From assembly GCF_017848645.1 (NCBI RefSeq), contig NZ_JAFEIF010000060.1:1-54518 (forward strand): a stretch of 54,518 nucleotides of DNA, in the 5' to 3' direction. Positions 17,028 through 26,173 of this stretch are shown here, piece by piece. Origin of the DNA: Limnohabitans sp. (GTDB lineage Bacteria; Pseudomonadota; Gammaproteobacteria; Burkholderiales; Burkholderiaceae_C). The first letter of the stretch is position 1, and each line of letters starts with the position of its first letter. The translations under genes were made by a program, and so were the position numbers. The notes under the pieces were generated by a model. It was not told the origin of the DNA, did no database searches, and saw only the letters and a list, made by a program, of their open reading frames with translations.

Positions 17028-17807
17028 ATGCCCAACAGCAACAAACCCCCTCTCAAAAATGCCATTGAAATCCGCGATCTCAGTTTTTTCTATGGCAATT
17101 TCAAGGGTCTGAAAAACGTCAACCTGAACATTGCCGAGAACAAAGTCACGGCCTTCATCGGTCCATCGGGCTGCGGCAAGTCCACTTTGCTGCGCACGCT
17201 CAACCGCATGTACAGCCTGTATCCCGGCCAGCGTGCGGAGGGCGAGATCAGCCTGTATGGCACCAACATCCTGGACAAAAAACAAGATTTGAACTTGTTG
17301 CGCGCCCAAGTGGGCATGGTGTTCCAAAAGCCGACACCGTTTCCCATGTCGATCTACGACAACATCGCGTTTGGCATTCGCTTGTACGAAAACCTGAGCC
17401 GCTCGGACATGGATGACCGCGTTGAGTGGGCGTTGACCAAGGGTGCCATCTGGAACGAAGTCAAGGACAAGTTGGGTCAAAGCGGTCTGTCGCTCTCGGG
17501 CGGTCAGCAGCAGCGCCTGTGCATTGCCCGCACGGTGGCCGTCAAGCCCAAGGTCATCTTGCTCGATGAGCCCACATCGGCCTTGGACCCGATTTCGACC
17601 GCCAAAGTCGAAGAGTTGGTGAGCGAACTCAAGAAAGACTACACGGTGGCCATCGTCACGCACAACATGCAGCAAGCCGCTCGCGTGTCCGACTTCACGG
17701 CTTACATGTACTTGGGTGAATTGATTGAGTTTGGGCAGACCGAACAAATTTTCATGAAGCCCGCCCGCCAGGAAACCGAAGACTACATCACCGGCCGTTT
17801 CGGCTGA
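17028..17807 (+). CDS. pstB: Phosphate ABC transporter ATP-binding protein PstB
   Basis: A 259-residue ATPase that drives phosphate import. Walker A is GPSGCGKST (residues 45-53), the signature LSGGQQQR and Walker [14 protein letters not shown] follow, and the switch histidine is in IVTHNM. The PstB-specific stretch ending in YITGRFG closes the protein. phoU starts 13 bases downstream with a good ribosome site (CAGGAG), so the two are coupled; PstB and PhoU also interact in phosphate signalling. Confidence 0.98.
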   Translation: MPNSNKPPLKNAIEIRDLSFFYGNFKGLKNVNLNIAENKVTAFIGPSGCGKSTLLRTLNRMYSLYPGQRAEGEISLYGTNILDKKQDLNLLRAQVGMVFQKPTPFPMSIYDNIAFGIRLYENLSRSDMDDRVEWALTKGAIWNEVKDKLGQSGLSLSGGQQQRLCIARTVAVKPKVILLDEPTSALDPISTAKVEELVSELKKDYTVAIVTHNMQQAARVSDFTAYMYLGELIEFGQTEQIFMKPARQETEDYITGRFG

Positions 17808-17820
17808 TCAGGAGACCCCC

Positions 17821-18519
17821 ATGGACAAGCACATTTCAAGTCAATTCGATGCCGAACTCACTGGCGTTTCTTCCCGCGTTTTGGAGCTGGGCGGGCTGGT
17901 TGAATCGCAAACCCGCCATGCGGTGTATGCGCTGGCGCAGTTCAGCTCGGAAGTGGCCGATCAAGTGGTGGCCACCGAAAAGCAGGTCAACGCGCTGGAA
18001 GTCGAGATCGATGCCGAATTGGCCTCGATCATTGCCCGGCGGCAGCCCACCGCACGCGATCTGCGTTTGCTGATGGCGATCTCCAAAATCACCGGCAACC
18101 TCGAGCGTGCCGGCGATGAGGCCGAGCGCATCGCCCGCATGGTCAAGCTGATCCTGGATCAGGGCAGTCCGCGCAACCTGCCATCGTCCGAGCTGCGGGT
18201 GGCGGCCGATTTGGCCACCGGCTTGCTGCGCAAAGCGCTCGATGCTTTTGCCCGCCTGGATGTGAACACGGCGCTGGTCATCCTGAAAGAGGACGATTTG
18301 ATCGACGCCGAGTTCAACGGCTTTGTGCGCAAGCTGGTCACCTACATGATGGAAGACCCGCGCACGATCTCGGCCAGCCTGGACCTGCTGTTTGTGGCCA
18401 AGGCCATTGAGCGCATCGGCGACCATGCCAAGAACATCGCCGAGTTCGTGATCTATGTGGTCAAGGGTTCCGACGTGCGCCACACCGCCTTGACCGAAAT
18501 CGAAAAAGCGGTGCAATGA
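17821..18519 (+). CDS. phoU: Phosphate signalling regulator PhoU
   Basis: The 232-residue helical-bundle protein signals between PstB and PhoR and represses the Pho regulon when phosphate is plentiful. Two PhoU three-helix repeats are seen, with the metal-binding E/DxxxD motifs in NLERAGDEAERIARM and KAIERIGDHAKNIAE. Its stop overlaps the phoB ATG (ATGA), showing translational coupling with the response regulator. Confidence 0.97.
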   Translation: MDKHISSQFDAELTGVSSRVLELGGLVESQTRHAVYALAQFSSEVADQVVATEKQVNALEVEIDAELASIIARRQPTARDLRLLMAISKITGNLERAGDEAERIARMVKLILDQGSPRNLPSSELRVAADLATGLLRKALDAFARLDVNTALVILKEDDLIDAEFNGFVRKLVTYMMEDPRTISASLDLLFVAKAIERIGDHAKNIAEFVIYVVKGSDVRHTALTEIEKAVQ

Positions 18520-19211
18520 GAACCATCCCTCGCATCTTGATTGTCGAGGACGAGCCGGCCATTGCCGAGTTGATTGCGGTGAATCTTCGACACAACGGCT
18601 TTCAGCCGGTCTGGGCCATCGATGCCGAAACGGCTCAGCGTGAGCTTGACGAAATCCTGCCCGACGTGATCTTGCTCGACTGGATGTTGCCTGGCGAGAG
18701 TGGCTTGTCGCTGGCCCGCAAGTGGCGGGCCTCGGCACGCACCAAGGCCGTGCCCATCCTGATGCTGACAGCCAGGGGTGACGAGTCCGACCGGGTGGCC
18801 GGTCTGGATGCAGGTGCGGACGATTACATCGTCAAACCGTTCTCGCCGCGTGAGCTGCTGGCCCGCATTCGTGCGGTGCTGCGTCGCCGCGTGCCCGAGG
18901 CTTCGGGGGGCGTGATCAAAATGGGTGACTTGCAGCTCGATGCCGACACGCATCGGGTCAATTTGGCCGACAAGCCTCTCAAGGTGGGGCCGACCGAGTT
19001 CAAGCTCTTGCACTACCTGATGCGCCACCCCGAGCGGGTGCACGGCCGGGGAGCCTTGCTCGACAAGGTTTGGGGCGACCACGTCTACATCGAAGAACGC
19101 ACGGTGGATGTGCACGTCAAACGCCTGCGCGAGTCGCTGGGCGAGGCGGGCAACATGATCGAAACCGTGCGTGGCGCAGGCTACCGTTTCACCCCTACTC
19201 CCTCCGTTTGA
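18516..19211 (+). CDS. phoB: Phosphate regulon response regulator PhoB
   Basis: A 231-residue OmpR-type regulator. The receiver domain has the acidic pair E11-D12, the phosphorylated D55 in ILLDWMLPG and the lysine in VKPFSPRELLAR. The C-terminal winged helix ends with the recognition helix region VDVHVKRLRESL and GAGYRF. When phosphorylated it binds Pho boxes such as the one before pstS. phoR begins 13 bases later. Confidence 0.97.
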   Translation: MRTIPRILIVEDEPAIAELIAVNLRHNGFQPVWAIDAETAQRELDEILPDVILLDWMLPGESGLSLARKWRASARTKAVPILMLTARGDESDRVAGLDAGADDYIVKPFSPRELLARIRAVLRRRVPEASGGVIKMGDLQLDADTHRVNLADKPLKVGPTEFKLLHYLMRHPERVHGRGALLDKVWGDHVYIEERTVDVHVKRLRESLGEAGNMIETVRGAGYRFTPTPSV

Positions 19212-19224
19212 ACTCAGGTGACGC

Positions 19225-20550
19225 ATGGTTTTTTCGCTTCTCGAAATGCTCTTTTGGGTGGGCTTGGCGGGAATACCCGGCTGGTTTCTGGGTGGCACCC
19301 TGGGGGCTGTGCTGGGGGCTTTGCTGGCCTTGTTTGTCCATGGAGCCACGCTGCTTTGGAAGCTGGACCGGCTTGAGCGCTGGCTGAGTGCGCCAGTTTT
19401 GCGCCAGGACCCGCCTTGGCAGGGTGTTTGGCGCGAGATTTCGGTGCGCGTGCAGCGCATGCTGCGGCAGCAGGAAAAATTGGCCGCTGTGCATCAAAAG
19501 CAGCTGCAGGATTTCTTGCTGGCGATTCAAGCCTCGCCCAATGGTGTGATCTTGCTGGACGAACAAGCCCGCATCGAATGGTGCAACGACACGGCAGCGG
19601 CGCATCTGGGTCTGGATGCACAAAGGGACCGCTTGCAGCACATCGTGCACCTGGTGCGAGATCCCGTGTTTGCGCGGTATTTTGCGCAGGACAACCATGA
19701 CTCGGAGGTGGTCATTGAAGGCCGCGCCAGCTCGGTCGTGAACAGGCAAAAACTGTCGGTGCAGTTGCACGCCTATGGGGAAGGGCGTTCGCTCCTTTTG
19801 AGCCGTGACATCACAGCCCTTTCGCAGGCAGATGCCATGCGCCGCGATTTTGTGGCCAACGTGTCGCATGAAATCCGTACGCCCTTGACGGTGCTCAGTG
19901 GCTTTGTGGAAACCCTGCAGTCGATTCCGTTGGATGCCCAGGCCACCCAGCATTACCTGCAGCTCATGTCGGCGCAATCGGATCGCATGCAGTCCCTGGT
20001 GGCCGATTTGTTGATGCTGTCGCAGCTTGAAGGCAGCCAGTTGCCCAGCACGCAAGAAAAAGTCTCTTTGGCGGCCTTGATGCTGCAAGTGACGACCGAA
20101 GCTCAGGCTTTTTCGGACTGGATGGCCAACAAAGGCCAGGGCCCTGTGCACCAATTGGAATTCGCGCCGGTGCCCGATGTGTATTTGCTGGGCGCACGCT
20201 CGGAGTTGTTGAGCGCGGTCTCCAATCTGGTGAGCAACGCGATCCGTTACACCCCATTGGGGGGGCGCATCCAGATCCACTGGTCCAGCACTCCCGAGGG
20301 CTTGATGTTCACCGTCAAGGACTCAGGCCCTGGCATTGCGGCAGAACATTTGCCGCGTCTGTCCGAGCGCTTTTACCGGGTGGACCGCAGCCGGTCCAGA
20401 GAAACCGGTGGGACGGGCTTGGGCCTGGCCATCACCAAGCACGTCATGCAACGCCACGGTGGAGAGCTGCGCATCGAAAGCGTTTTGGGTCAGGGCTCCA
20501 CCTTCAAGTTGTTGCTGCCCTACAGCCGGGTCTTGAAAGACAAGCCCTGA
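19225..20550 (+). CDS. phoR: Phosphate regulon sensor histidine kinase PhoR
   Basis: The 441-residue membrane-attached kinase phosphorylates PhoB. Two N-terminal hydrophobic segments (residues ~3-45) anchor it, as in E. coli PhoR, with no large periplasmic loop. A PAS domain (~95-200) starts FLLAIQASPNGVILLD. The H-box is FVANVSHEIRTP with H215; the N-box is NLVSNAIRYTP and the G-boxes are DSGPGI and GGTGLGLAI. It is the last gene of the pst operon, and a MATE gene converges from the other side. Confidence 0.97.
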   Translation: MVFSLLEMLFWVGLAGIPGWFLGGTLGAVLGALLALFVHGATLLWKLDRLERWLSAPVLRQDPPWQGVWREISVRVQRMLRQQEKLAAVHQKQLQDFLLAIQASPNGVILLDEQARIEWCNDTAAAHLGLDAQRDRLQHIVHLVRDPVFARYFAQDNHDSEVVIEGRASSVVNRQKLSVQLHAYGEGRSLLLSRDITALSQADAMRRDFVANVSHEIRTPLTVLSGFVETLQSIPLDAQATQHYLQLMSAQSDRMQSLVADLLMLSQLEGSQLPSTQEKVSLAALMLQVTTEAQAFSDWMANKGQGPVHQLEFAPVPDVYLLGARSELLSAVSNLVSNAIRYTPLGGRIQIHWSSTPEGLMFTVKDSGPGIAAEHLPRLSERFYRVDRSRSRETGGTGLGLAITKHVMQRHGGELRIESVLGQGSTFKLLLPYSRVLKDKP

Positions 20551-20558
20551 AGTCTGGC

Positions 20559-20582
20559 ATCAACCCCTTGAATCAACCCCTT
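20559..20582. repeat. Short direct repeat between phoR and the MATE gene
   Basis: The 11-mer ATCAACCCCTT occurs twice with two bases between copies in the 31-base gap between the convergent stops. No hairpin terminator is seen in this gap. Confidence 0.6.
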
Positions 20583-21955
20583 TATGCGGCCTTGGTCATT
20601 TGGCCTGCCCCAGGCCGCGACACGCGCCAAACCAACGCCGCAAACAGCGCCGAGACGGCCGCCAGGGCCAAGCTGCTGCTGATCCAGAAGGTGTCTACGG
20701 CGGGGCGGCCGGTCCACTGCAGCCAGCCGCCCAGTGCCCCGTCGTCATAGGCCCACAGGTAGCCGCCATACAGGCCAAAGCCCCACAAAAAGGCGGTGTA
20801 GATCAGCAGCGGTGCGATGGTGATGCGGTAGCAGCGCAGCAAGAAGGCGCAGACCGCCTGCACCGCATCGGCCAGGTGGTAAACCGCCACCCAGGCCAGC
20901 CAGACCATGGCGGTTTGTGCCACCAGCGGGTCGTTGGTGAAGGCGTGTGCAATCGCTTCGCGGCCCAGCAGCAAGGCCGCAGCGCACAGCACCGCCGCGC
21001 CGATGGCCAGGCTGATGCCCAGCCCCGCCGCTTGCCGGGCGCGCTGGGGTTGCCCAGCCCCTAACCAATAACCGGTGCGGGCGCTGCTGGCAATGCCCAA
21101 GGCCAGCGGCACCATGTACAGCACCGAGGCCAGGCTGGCCGCAATCTGGTGGCTGGCCGAGGCCACCGCGCCCAGGCGGGCAATGAACAGGGCCATCAGG
21201 GTGAAGGACGTGACTTCCACCATGATGGACAGCCCGGCGGGCACACCCAGGCGCAAAAAGTGTCGCAACACCGACCACTGGGGTTTTTCAGGCAGATGCC
21301 ACAGCTGGTAGGGGCGGTAAATGTCTTGTGTGCGCAAGAGCCAGAGCCCGGTGAGCATCATCAAGCTGTTCACCGCCAGCGTGGCCCAGGCGCAGCCCAC
21401 TACGCCCATGCCGGGCACATCGCCTGCGCCAAAGGTCAGCAGCACCGACAAAGGAATCTTCACAAAAAGCGCGCCCGCTTGCAGCCAGGTCACCAGGCGC
21501 GGGTAACCCAGGCTCTGGTTGAGCGTGCTGTACATGCGAAACAGCAAGGAAGGCACCAGCGCCAGGGCCAGCACGCGCAAATAGGCCCGCACATCGGGCC
21601 AGAGTTCGGTGGGCACCTGGGTCCAGGACAGCCAGGGGTCGGGGAACCACAAACCGGTCATGCCCAGCGCCGCTGCGCCCGCCGAGATGTACAGAGCCTG
21701 TCGTACCGAGCGCCCGATCTCAGCTTGCCGGTTGCCGCCATGCAGCTCGGCCCAGACCGGCAGCAGTGCTTGCAGCATGCCGTTGAGGGCCACATAAATG
21801 CTGATGTAAATGGACGAGGCCAAGGACAACACGGCCAACGCATGCGGGCTGTAGCGCCCGGCAATGACCGTGTCGGCCACGCCAAAGGCCATGACGGCCA
21901 GCTGCCCGACCAGCACAGTGCCCGCATGGCGGGAGATGGTGCGCAGCTCCGACAT
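20582..21955 (-). CDS. MATE-family efflux transporter
   Basis: A 457-residue, 12-helix multidrug and toxin extrusion transporter, exporting cationic compounds by sodium or proton antiport. Family features include the N-terminal GQLAVMAFGVADTVIAGRYS segment and the mirrored GVPAGLSIMVEVTSFTLMA in the second half. It starts 3 bases after the stop of the upstream ArnT-like membrane protein gene, so these two form an operon. Substrate cannot be predicted. Confidence 0.93.
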   Translation of the reverse strand: MSELRTISRHAGTVLVGQLAVMAFGVADTVIAGRYSPHALAVLSLASSIYISIYVALNGMLQALLPVWAELHGGNRQAEIGRSVRQALYISAGAAALGMTGLWFPDPWLSWTQVPTELWPDVRAYLRVLALALVPSLLFRMYSTLNQSLGYPRLVTWLQAGALFVKIPLSVLLTFGAGDVPGMGVVGCAWATLAVNSLMMLTGLWLLRTQDIYRPYQLWHLPEKPQWSVLRHFLRLGVPAGLSIMVEVTSFTLMALFIARLGAVASASHQIAASLASVLYMVPLALGIASSARTGYWLGAGQPQRARQAAGLGISLAIGAAVLCAAALLLGREAIAHAFTNDPLVAQTAMVWLAWVAVYHLADAVQAVCAFLLRCYRITIAPLLIYTAFLWGFGLYGGYLWAYDDGALGGWLQWTGRPAVDTFWISSSLALAAVSALFAALVWRVSRPGAGQMTKAA

Positions 21956-21958
21956 GGC

Positions 21959-23716
21959 TCAGTTCTTGGCCGCGTCTGGCAGGGTGGGCGTCTCGTGGTG
22001 GGGCGGTTGTGAGGGACGGAAGATCAGCAGACGATCGCTGCGCTCACCCAGCCGGGCCGCAGTGGCTTCGGGTGTCCAGCCCAAGTCTTCGAGGTGATCG
22101 CTCAACAAGGGCAGGTTCTTTTCGTCCATGACCAGCCAAGGGCACTCGGCATTGGGCACGGTGGCCGCTTGCAGGCGCACCTGCGCGTGGAACAACAGGG
22201 CCGCGCCTTGCGCCTGGCTGATGCCAGCGTACTGCAGGCAACGGGCAGTGCCTGTGACCACTTGCACTTTTTGCACCGTGGGGCCGTAGCTGCGGGCAAA
22301 GTTGAGCAAGGGCAGCCACAGGCTCATGAGCAGCAGCCAGCACAGCACTGCGCCTGCTGCGGGCAGCACCATGCTCTTCCACAAGGCGGCGCGGTGGCTG
22401 CCTATGCGCCACTTGACCAACCAGGCCCAGGCCAGCGTGGCCAGCACACCCAAGCCAAAAGCCAAGGCAGAAAACTCCGGCAAAAACCCCGGGGCCAGTT
22501 TGGCGACGTTGGCCGCAGGTTTGGCCGGAAAGCCTGTTTGCATGGCCACCCAGATCACCCAGATGGTCAGGGCGCAAAAACTGAAAAACAGCAGGGTAAA
22601 CCAGTCGATCAAGGCCCCCAGGCTGCGCCGCAAGGTGGGCAGCGCAAAAGCGGCCAGCGCGGCAATGCCCGGCAGGGCCAGCAGCAAGGCCCGGTCCGAC
22701 AAGCCGGTGAACCAGGTGGCCCCGACCGTGACGGCCACAAACCACAATGGCAGTGCCAGGTGCGGGTAGCGCCAGGCTTGGCTCAACTGGGCCCGCCAGC
22801 GCCACAAGGACCACAGCGCCAAAGGCCAGGCCGGCCATGTGAACCACAGCATCAGCTTGGCCAGGATGTGCACATCGACCATGGTGTGCGGCACCACGCG
22901 CCAGCGCCACAAGTCGAGTGCGCCCGCAGTGGTCACGCACAGCAGGCACAGCAAAGCCAGCAGCCCCAGGTCGAGCATGCGCATGCGGCCTTGGGCCGGG
23001 TCGATGGGGGCCACGGCGCGGATCAGCGAACCGCCCACGCCCAGCCACAGGGCCACGCTGGGCGCGCCTGAGAGCGTCAGGCCCAGCATGCCCAAGCCCA
23101 CTGCCAGGCCGCTGTGCAAGCGCCAGCGCGGCAAGGTGGACAAGCCCACAAAAATCAGCGACGCAAAACACAGCTGGCTGAGCGCGGGTGTGGCTTCGTG
23201 TGCCAGCCGTGCCAGGCCCAAGCAGGCGAGCAAGGCCAGCAAGCTGCCGTCGGCCAGTGCGCGGGCGTAGTCACCCGGCTTGGCCTCGCCCCCAAAGGCA
23301 AAGGCCACAGGCTGCGCAGCGGGGTGACGGGCCAATGCGTACACCGCATACCAGGTGGCGGCCAGTGTCAGGGCCAGCATGCCCACAAAGGGCAGACGGG
23401 CGAACACGTCTTCCCAGCCCGGCGGTGCCCACTGGATAAAACCTGCCCCCAGCCAATAAGGCAGCAAAGCCAGTTGCGGGTCGTGCTGGCCCAGCAAGCT
23501 GGGCCTGAACCAGTTGGCTGCTTCGCCCAGCGCGGGCTGGGCCAGCTGCAGCATGTAGCCCAGGGACTCCAGATCTTGGGCTTTCCAGGGCGCACGCCCC
23601 CAAAAACCGGGCAACACATAGGCCACGCACAGCAGCAACAAGGCCAGGCGCGGCAATCTGCGCACGGCACTTTGGGCAACGATGGCGGGGGTGGGCAGGT
23701 TCAAGGGACTGGGCAA
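21959..23716 (-). CDS. ArnT/PMT-like multi-helix membrane protein
   Basis: The 585-residue protein has about a dozen hydrophobic segments and an N-terminal loop with G-R-A-P-W-K-A-Q-D, like the first periplasmic loop of lipid-linked glycosyltransferases of the GT-C fold (ArnT, PMT), where an acidic residue is catalytic. The C-terminal ~110 residues look soluble. The start is uncertain: the frame opens with TTG at 23716 and no ATG precedes the conserved part. Co-transcription with the MATE gene suggests a cell-envelope role, which is inference. Confidence 0.7.
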   Translation of the reverse strand: MPSPLNLPTPAIVAQSAVRRLPRLALLLLCVAYVLPGFWGRAPWKAQDLESLGYMLQLAQPALGEAANWFRPSLLGQHDPQLALLPYWLGAGFIQWAPPGWEDVFARLPFVGMLALTLAATWYAVYALARHPAAQPVAFAFGGEAKPGDYARALADGSLLALLACLGLARLAHEATPALSQLCFASLIFVGLSTLPRWRLHSGLAVGLGMLGLTLSGAPSVALWLGVGGSLIRAVAPIDPAQGRMRMLDLGLLALLCLLCVTTAGALDLWRWRVVPHTMVDVHILAKLMLWFTWPAWPLALWSLWRWRAQLSQAWRYPHLALPLWFVAVTVGATWFTGLSDRALLLALPGIAALAAFALPTLRRSLGALIDWFTLLFFSFCALTIWVIWVAMQTGFPAKPAANVAKLAPGFLPEFSALAFGLGVLATLAWAWLVKWRIGSHRAALWKSMVLPAAGAVLCWLLLMSLWLPLLNFARSYGPTVQKVQVVTGTARCLQYAGISQAQGAALLFHAQVRLQAATVPNAECPWLVMDEKNLPLLSDHLEDLGWTPEATAARLGERSDRLLIFRPSQPPHHETPTLPDAAKN

Positions 23717-23825
23717 TCAGGTCAGGGGTAAAAGCTGGGGCAAAGGTTGGGGCGCTGGGCTTCGTATTTTAGAAAAGCCGGGCCAACTTGGCTTGCTGTT
23801 GAGCCAGGTGGGCCCAGGCCCATGC

Positions 23826-23859
23826 AAAAAGGGCAGGCCGGTTGCCCGGGCTGCCCTTT
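23826..23859 (-). terminator. Rho-independent terminator of rpmE2
   Basis: On the minus strand AAAGGGCAG pairs with CTGCCCTTT (9 bp, plus partial GC pairing inside the loop) and ends in a run of T (forward A at 23826-23830). It lies 20 bases after the rpmE2 stop. Confidence 0.85.
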
Positions 23860-23879
23860 GGGTGACACCAATGCGCGAA

Positions 23880-24143
23880 TTACTTGGCGATGGTGGTGGT
23901 CTTGCCGAAACGGTTGCGGAACTTCTCCACGCGGCCGCCCATGTTGTCCACCGACTTTTGCGTGCCTGTGTAGAAGGGGTGCGACTCGCTGGTCGTGTCC
24001 AGCTTGTACCAAGGCAGCTCGCGGCCGTCTTCCATTTTGATCATCTCTTTGGTGTTAGCGCATGAACGGGTCACGAACTTGAAACCATTGGACATGTCTT
24101 GGAAGCAAACTTCACGGTAGTTGGGGTGAATGCCGTCTTTCAT
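23880..24143 (-). CDS. rpmE2: 50S ribosomal protein L31, type B
   Basis: The 87-residue L31 is of the longer type B form: it starts [16 protein letters not shown] and lacks the CxxC pairs of zinc-binding type A, while having the insertion ending [14 protein letters not shown]. In many bacteria type B replaces type A under zinc shortage; here it occupies the housekeeping position after rho, so it may be the only copy. An 85-base gap separates it from rho and a strong terminator follows. Confidence 0.96.
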   Translation of the reverse strand: MKDGIHPNYREVCFQDMSNGFKFVTRSCANTKEMIKMEDGRELPWYKLDTTSESHPFYTGTQKSVDNMGGRVEKFRNRFGKTTTIAK

Positions 24144-24228
24144 GGGGAAATCCTTTTATTTTCGCTACGGTAGCCACTCCTCAGCCTATCTGAGAGCACT
24201 TTCCGCAAAACCTGTCGATTATAGGGTA

Positions 24229-25491
24229 TCAGCCGCCGCGTCGCATCATGTCGAAGAACTCGGAGTTGTTCTTGGTCGCTTTCATGCTCTTCAAGACCAT
24301 CTCCATCGCTTCGATCTCGTCCATGTTGTACATGAATTGACGCAAGATGCGGGTTTTTTGCAGCACTTCGGGCTGGAGCAGCAACTCTTCGCGACGTGTA
24401 CCACTGCGGTTCAAGTTGATGGCCGGGAACACGCGCTTTTCGTACAGGCGGCGCTCCAGGTGAATCTCGCAGTTGCCGGTGCCCTTGAATTCTTCAAAGA
24501 TCACCTCGTCCATGCGGCTGCCAGTGTCGACCAGGGCGGTGGCGATGATGGTCAAACTGCCGCCTTCTTCCACGTTACGGGCTGCACCAAAGAAACGCTT
24601 GGGGCGTTGCAACGCGTTGGCATCCACACCGCCCGACAGCACTTTGCCCGATGAGGGCACCACGTTGTTGTAGGCGCGGGCCAGGCGGGTGATCGAGTCC
24701 AGCAGGATCACCACGTCTTTTTTCAATTCCACCAAGCGCTTGGCGCGCTCGATCACCATTTCGGCCACGTGCACGTGGCGCGAGGCGGGTTCGTCAAAGG
24801 TTGAAGAGATCACTTCGCCGCGCACGCTGCGCTGCATTTCGGTCACTTCTTCCGGGCGCTCGTCCACCAGCAACACCATCAGGTGCACATCGGGGTAGTT
24901 GGCGGTGATGGCGTGGGCGATCTGCTGCATCATCACCGTCTTGCCCGACTTGGGCTGCGCCACGATCAGGGCGCGCTGGCCGCGGCCGAGCGGGGCGATG
25001 ATGTCGATCACGCGGGAAGTGATGTTTTCTTCGCCCTTGATGTCACGCTCCAGACGCATCTGCTCTTTGGGGAACAGCGGCGTCAGGTTCTCGAACATGA
25101 CTTTGTGTTTGTTGTTCTCGGGCAGGTCGTCGTTGACCTTGTCCAGCTTGGTCAGGGCAAAGTAGCGCTCGCCGTCTTTGGGGATGCGCACTTCGCCTTC
25201 AATCATGTCGCCGGTGTGCAGGTTAAAGCGCCGCACTTGGCTGGGGCTGATGTAAATGTCATCAGTGGATGCGGTGTAGCTGGAGTCGGGGCTGCGCAGA
25301 AAGCCAAAGCCGTCGGGCAGGATTTCCAGCACGCCGTCGGCAAAGACCTGTTCGCCCGCTTTGGCGCGCTTTTTGATGATGGCAAACATCAGCTCCTGTT
25401 TGCGCATGCGACCGGTGTTCTCGATTTCGAGCGTGTCGGCTTGCTTCAGGAGTTCGGACACATGAAGTGCCTTGAGTTCGTTCAAATGCAT
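24229..25491 (-). CDS. rho: Transcription termination factor Rho
   Basis: The 420-residue hexameric RNA helicase ends transcription at C-rich, ribosome-free RNA. The N-terminal domain begins [18 protein letters not shown]; the cold-shock-like RNA-binding part is [15 protein letters not shown]; the Walker A is AQPKSGKT; Walker B is [15 protein letters not shown]. Length equals E. coli Rho. The frame extends upstream to 25734 but the ATG at 25491 matches the family start. The gene is in the common trxA-rho-rpmE order, with a 246-base C-rich leader. Confidence 0.98.
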   Translation of the reverse strand: MHLNELKALHVSELLKQADTLEIENTGRMRKQELMFAIIKKRAKAGEQVFADGVLEILPDGFGFLRSPDSSYTASTDDIYISPSQVRRFNLHTGDMIEGEVRIPKDGERYFALTKLDKVNDDLPENNKHKVMFENLTPLFPKEQMRLERDIKGEENITSRVIDIIAPLGRGQRALIVAQPKSGKTVMMQQIAHAITANYPDVHLMVLLVDERPEEVTEMQRSVRGEVISSTFDEPASRHVHVAEMVIERAKRLVELKKDVVILLDSITRLARAYNNVVPSSGKVLSGGVDANALQRPKRFFGAARNVEEGGSLTIIATALVDTGSRMDEVIFEEFKGTGNCEIHLERRLYEKRVFPAINLNRSGTRREELLLQPEVLQKTRILRQFMYNMDEIEAMEMVLKSMKATKNNSEFFDMMRRGG

Positions 25492-25644
25492 GGGAATGGG
25501 CCTGTGGCGAATCGGTCGGCTGGGGACCGTATTTCGGATAACCGGGTGGATATGTTCTGGACCGGATGCCGCCCGGGTTTGGGGGCTGTTGCTTCCGGCA
25601 GTCTTGGCGCTGTCCCGTGTTCGGGTTGCCTGCGGGAAATTATG
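25492..25644 (-). promoter_or_regulatory. rho promoter and C-rich leader
   Basis: CATAAT on the minus strand (25644-25639) is a candidate -10 with a poor -35 (TTCGGG) 17 bases upstream. The following leader of about 140 nt is C-rich and G-poor in RNA sense (57 C against 33 G over 25632-25492 by hand count), which is the composition of Rho-utilisation sites. Autoregulation by Rho, as known in E. coli, is the likely role. Confidence 0.5.
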
Positions 25645-25668
25645 ACAGGTTTTCGCGCAGCCCCGAAA

Positions 25669-25697
25669 ACAAAAAACCGGGCCATGCGGGCCCGGTT
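25669..25697 (-). terminator. Rho-independent terminator of trxA
   Basis: AACCGGGCC pairs with GGCCCGGTT around a 5-base loop, followed on the minus strand by TTTTTTG. It lies 41 bases after the trxA stop and separates trxA from rho transcription. Confidence 0.88.
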
Positions 25698-25707
25698 GTG
25701 GGGGGCA

Positions 25708-25726
25708 CGTCCGGCACCGCCGGACG
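25708..25726. repeat. GC-rich hairpin after trxA
   Basis: CGTCCGGC and GCCGGACG are perfect 8-base arms around ACC, placed between the trxA stop and its terminator. It probably stabilises the trxA 3' end. Confidence 0.6.
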
Positions 25727-25737
25727 GCATGCATGCA

Positions 25738-26070
25738 TCAGGCCAGTTGCTGGTCGATGAAAGCGGTCAATTGCGACTTGCTCATGGCGCCCACTTTGGT
25801 GGCCGCGAGCTGGCCGCCCTTGAAGATCATGAGGGTGGGGATGCCGCGAATGCCGAACTTGGCGGGGATGTCGCGGTTGTCGTCGACGTTCATCTTGGCG
25901 ATTTGCAGCTTGCCTTCGTAGGCGCTGGCCACTTCGTCCAGGATGGGGGCAATCATTTTGCAGGGGCCGCACCATTCGGCCCAGAAGTCCACCACCACGG
26001 GTTGGCTGGATTGGAGCACGTCGGCTTCGAAGGTGGCGTCGGTGGTGTGTTTGATCAGATCGCTGGCCAT
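25738..26070 (-). CDS. trxA: Thioredoxin 1
   Basis: A 110-residue cytoplasmic thioredoxin reducing protein disulfides, including ribonucleotide reductase. The active site is WCGPCK with C34 and C37; the cis-proline loop is [12 protein letters not shown]. Length and motif match housekeeping TrxA. It lies upstream of rho, but a strong terminator separates them. Confidence 0.98.
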   Translation of the reverse strand: MASDLIKHTTDATFEADVLQSSQPVVVDFWAEWCGPCKMIAPILDEVASAYEGKLQIAKMNVDDNRDIPAKFGIRGIPTLMIFKGGQLAATKVGAMSKSQLTAFIDQQLA

Positions 26071-26173
26071 GGCCTTTTCCTTGTGAACATTGAGATGCAG
26101 CTAAAGTTGCGCCTATTTTGACAGAAACTCGGTGCATTCGCGTGCTACACCCCCCTTGCCAGACCACAAAGAC

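Noticed and set aside
25492..25734. N-terminal extension of rho by 81 codons
   Set aside because: The upstream residues resemble no Rho and include the terminator region; the ATG at 25491 matches the family start.
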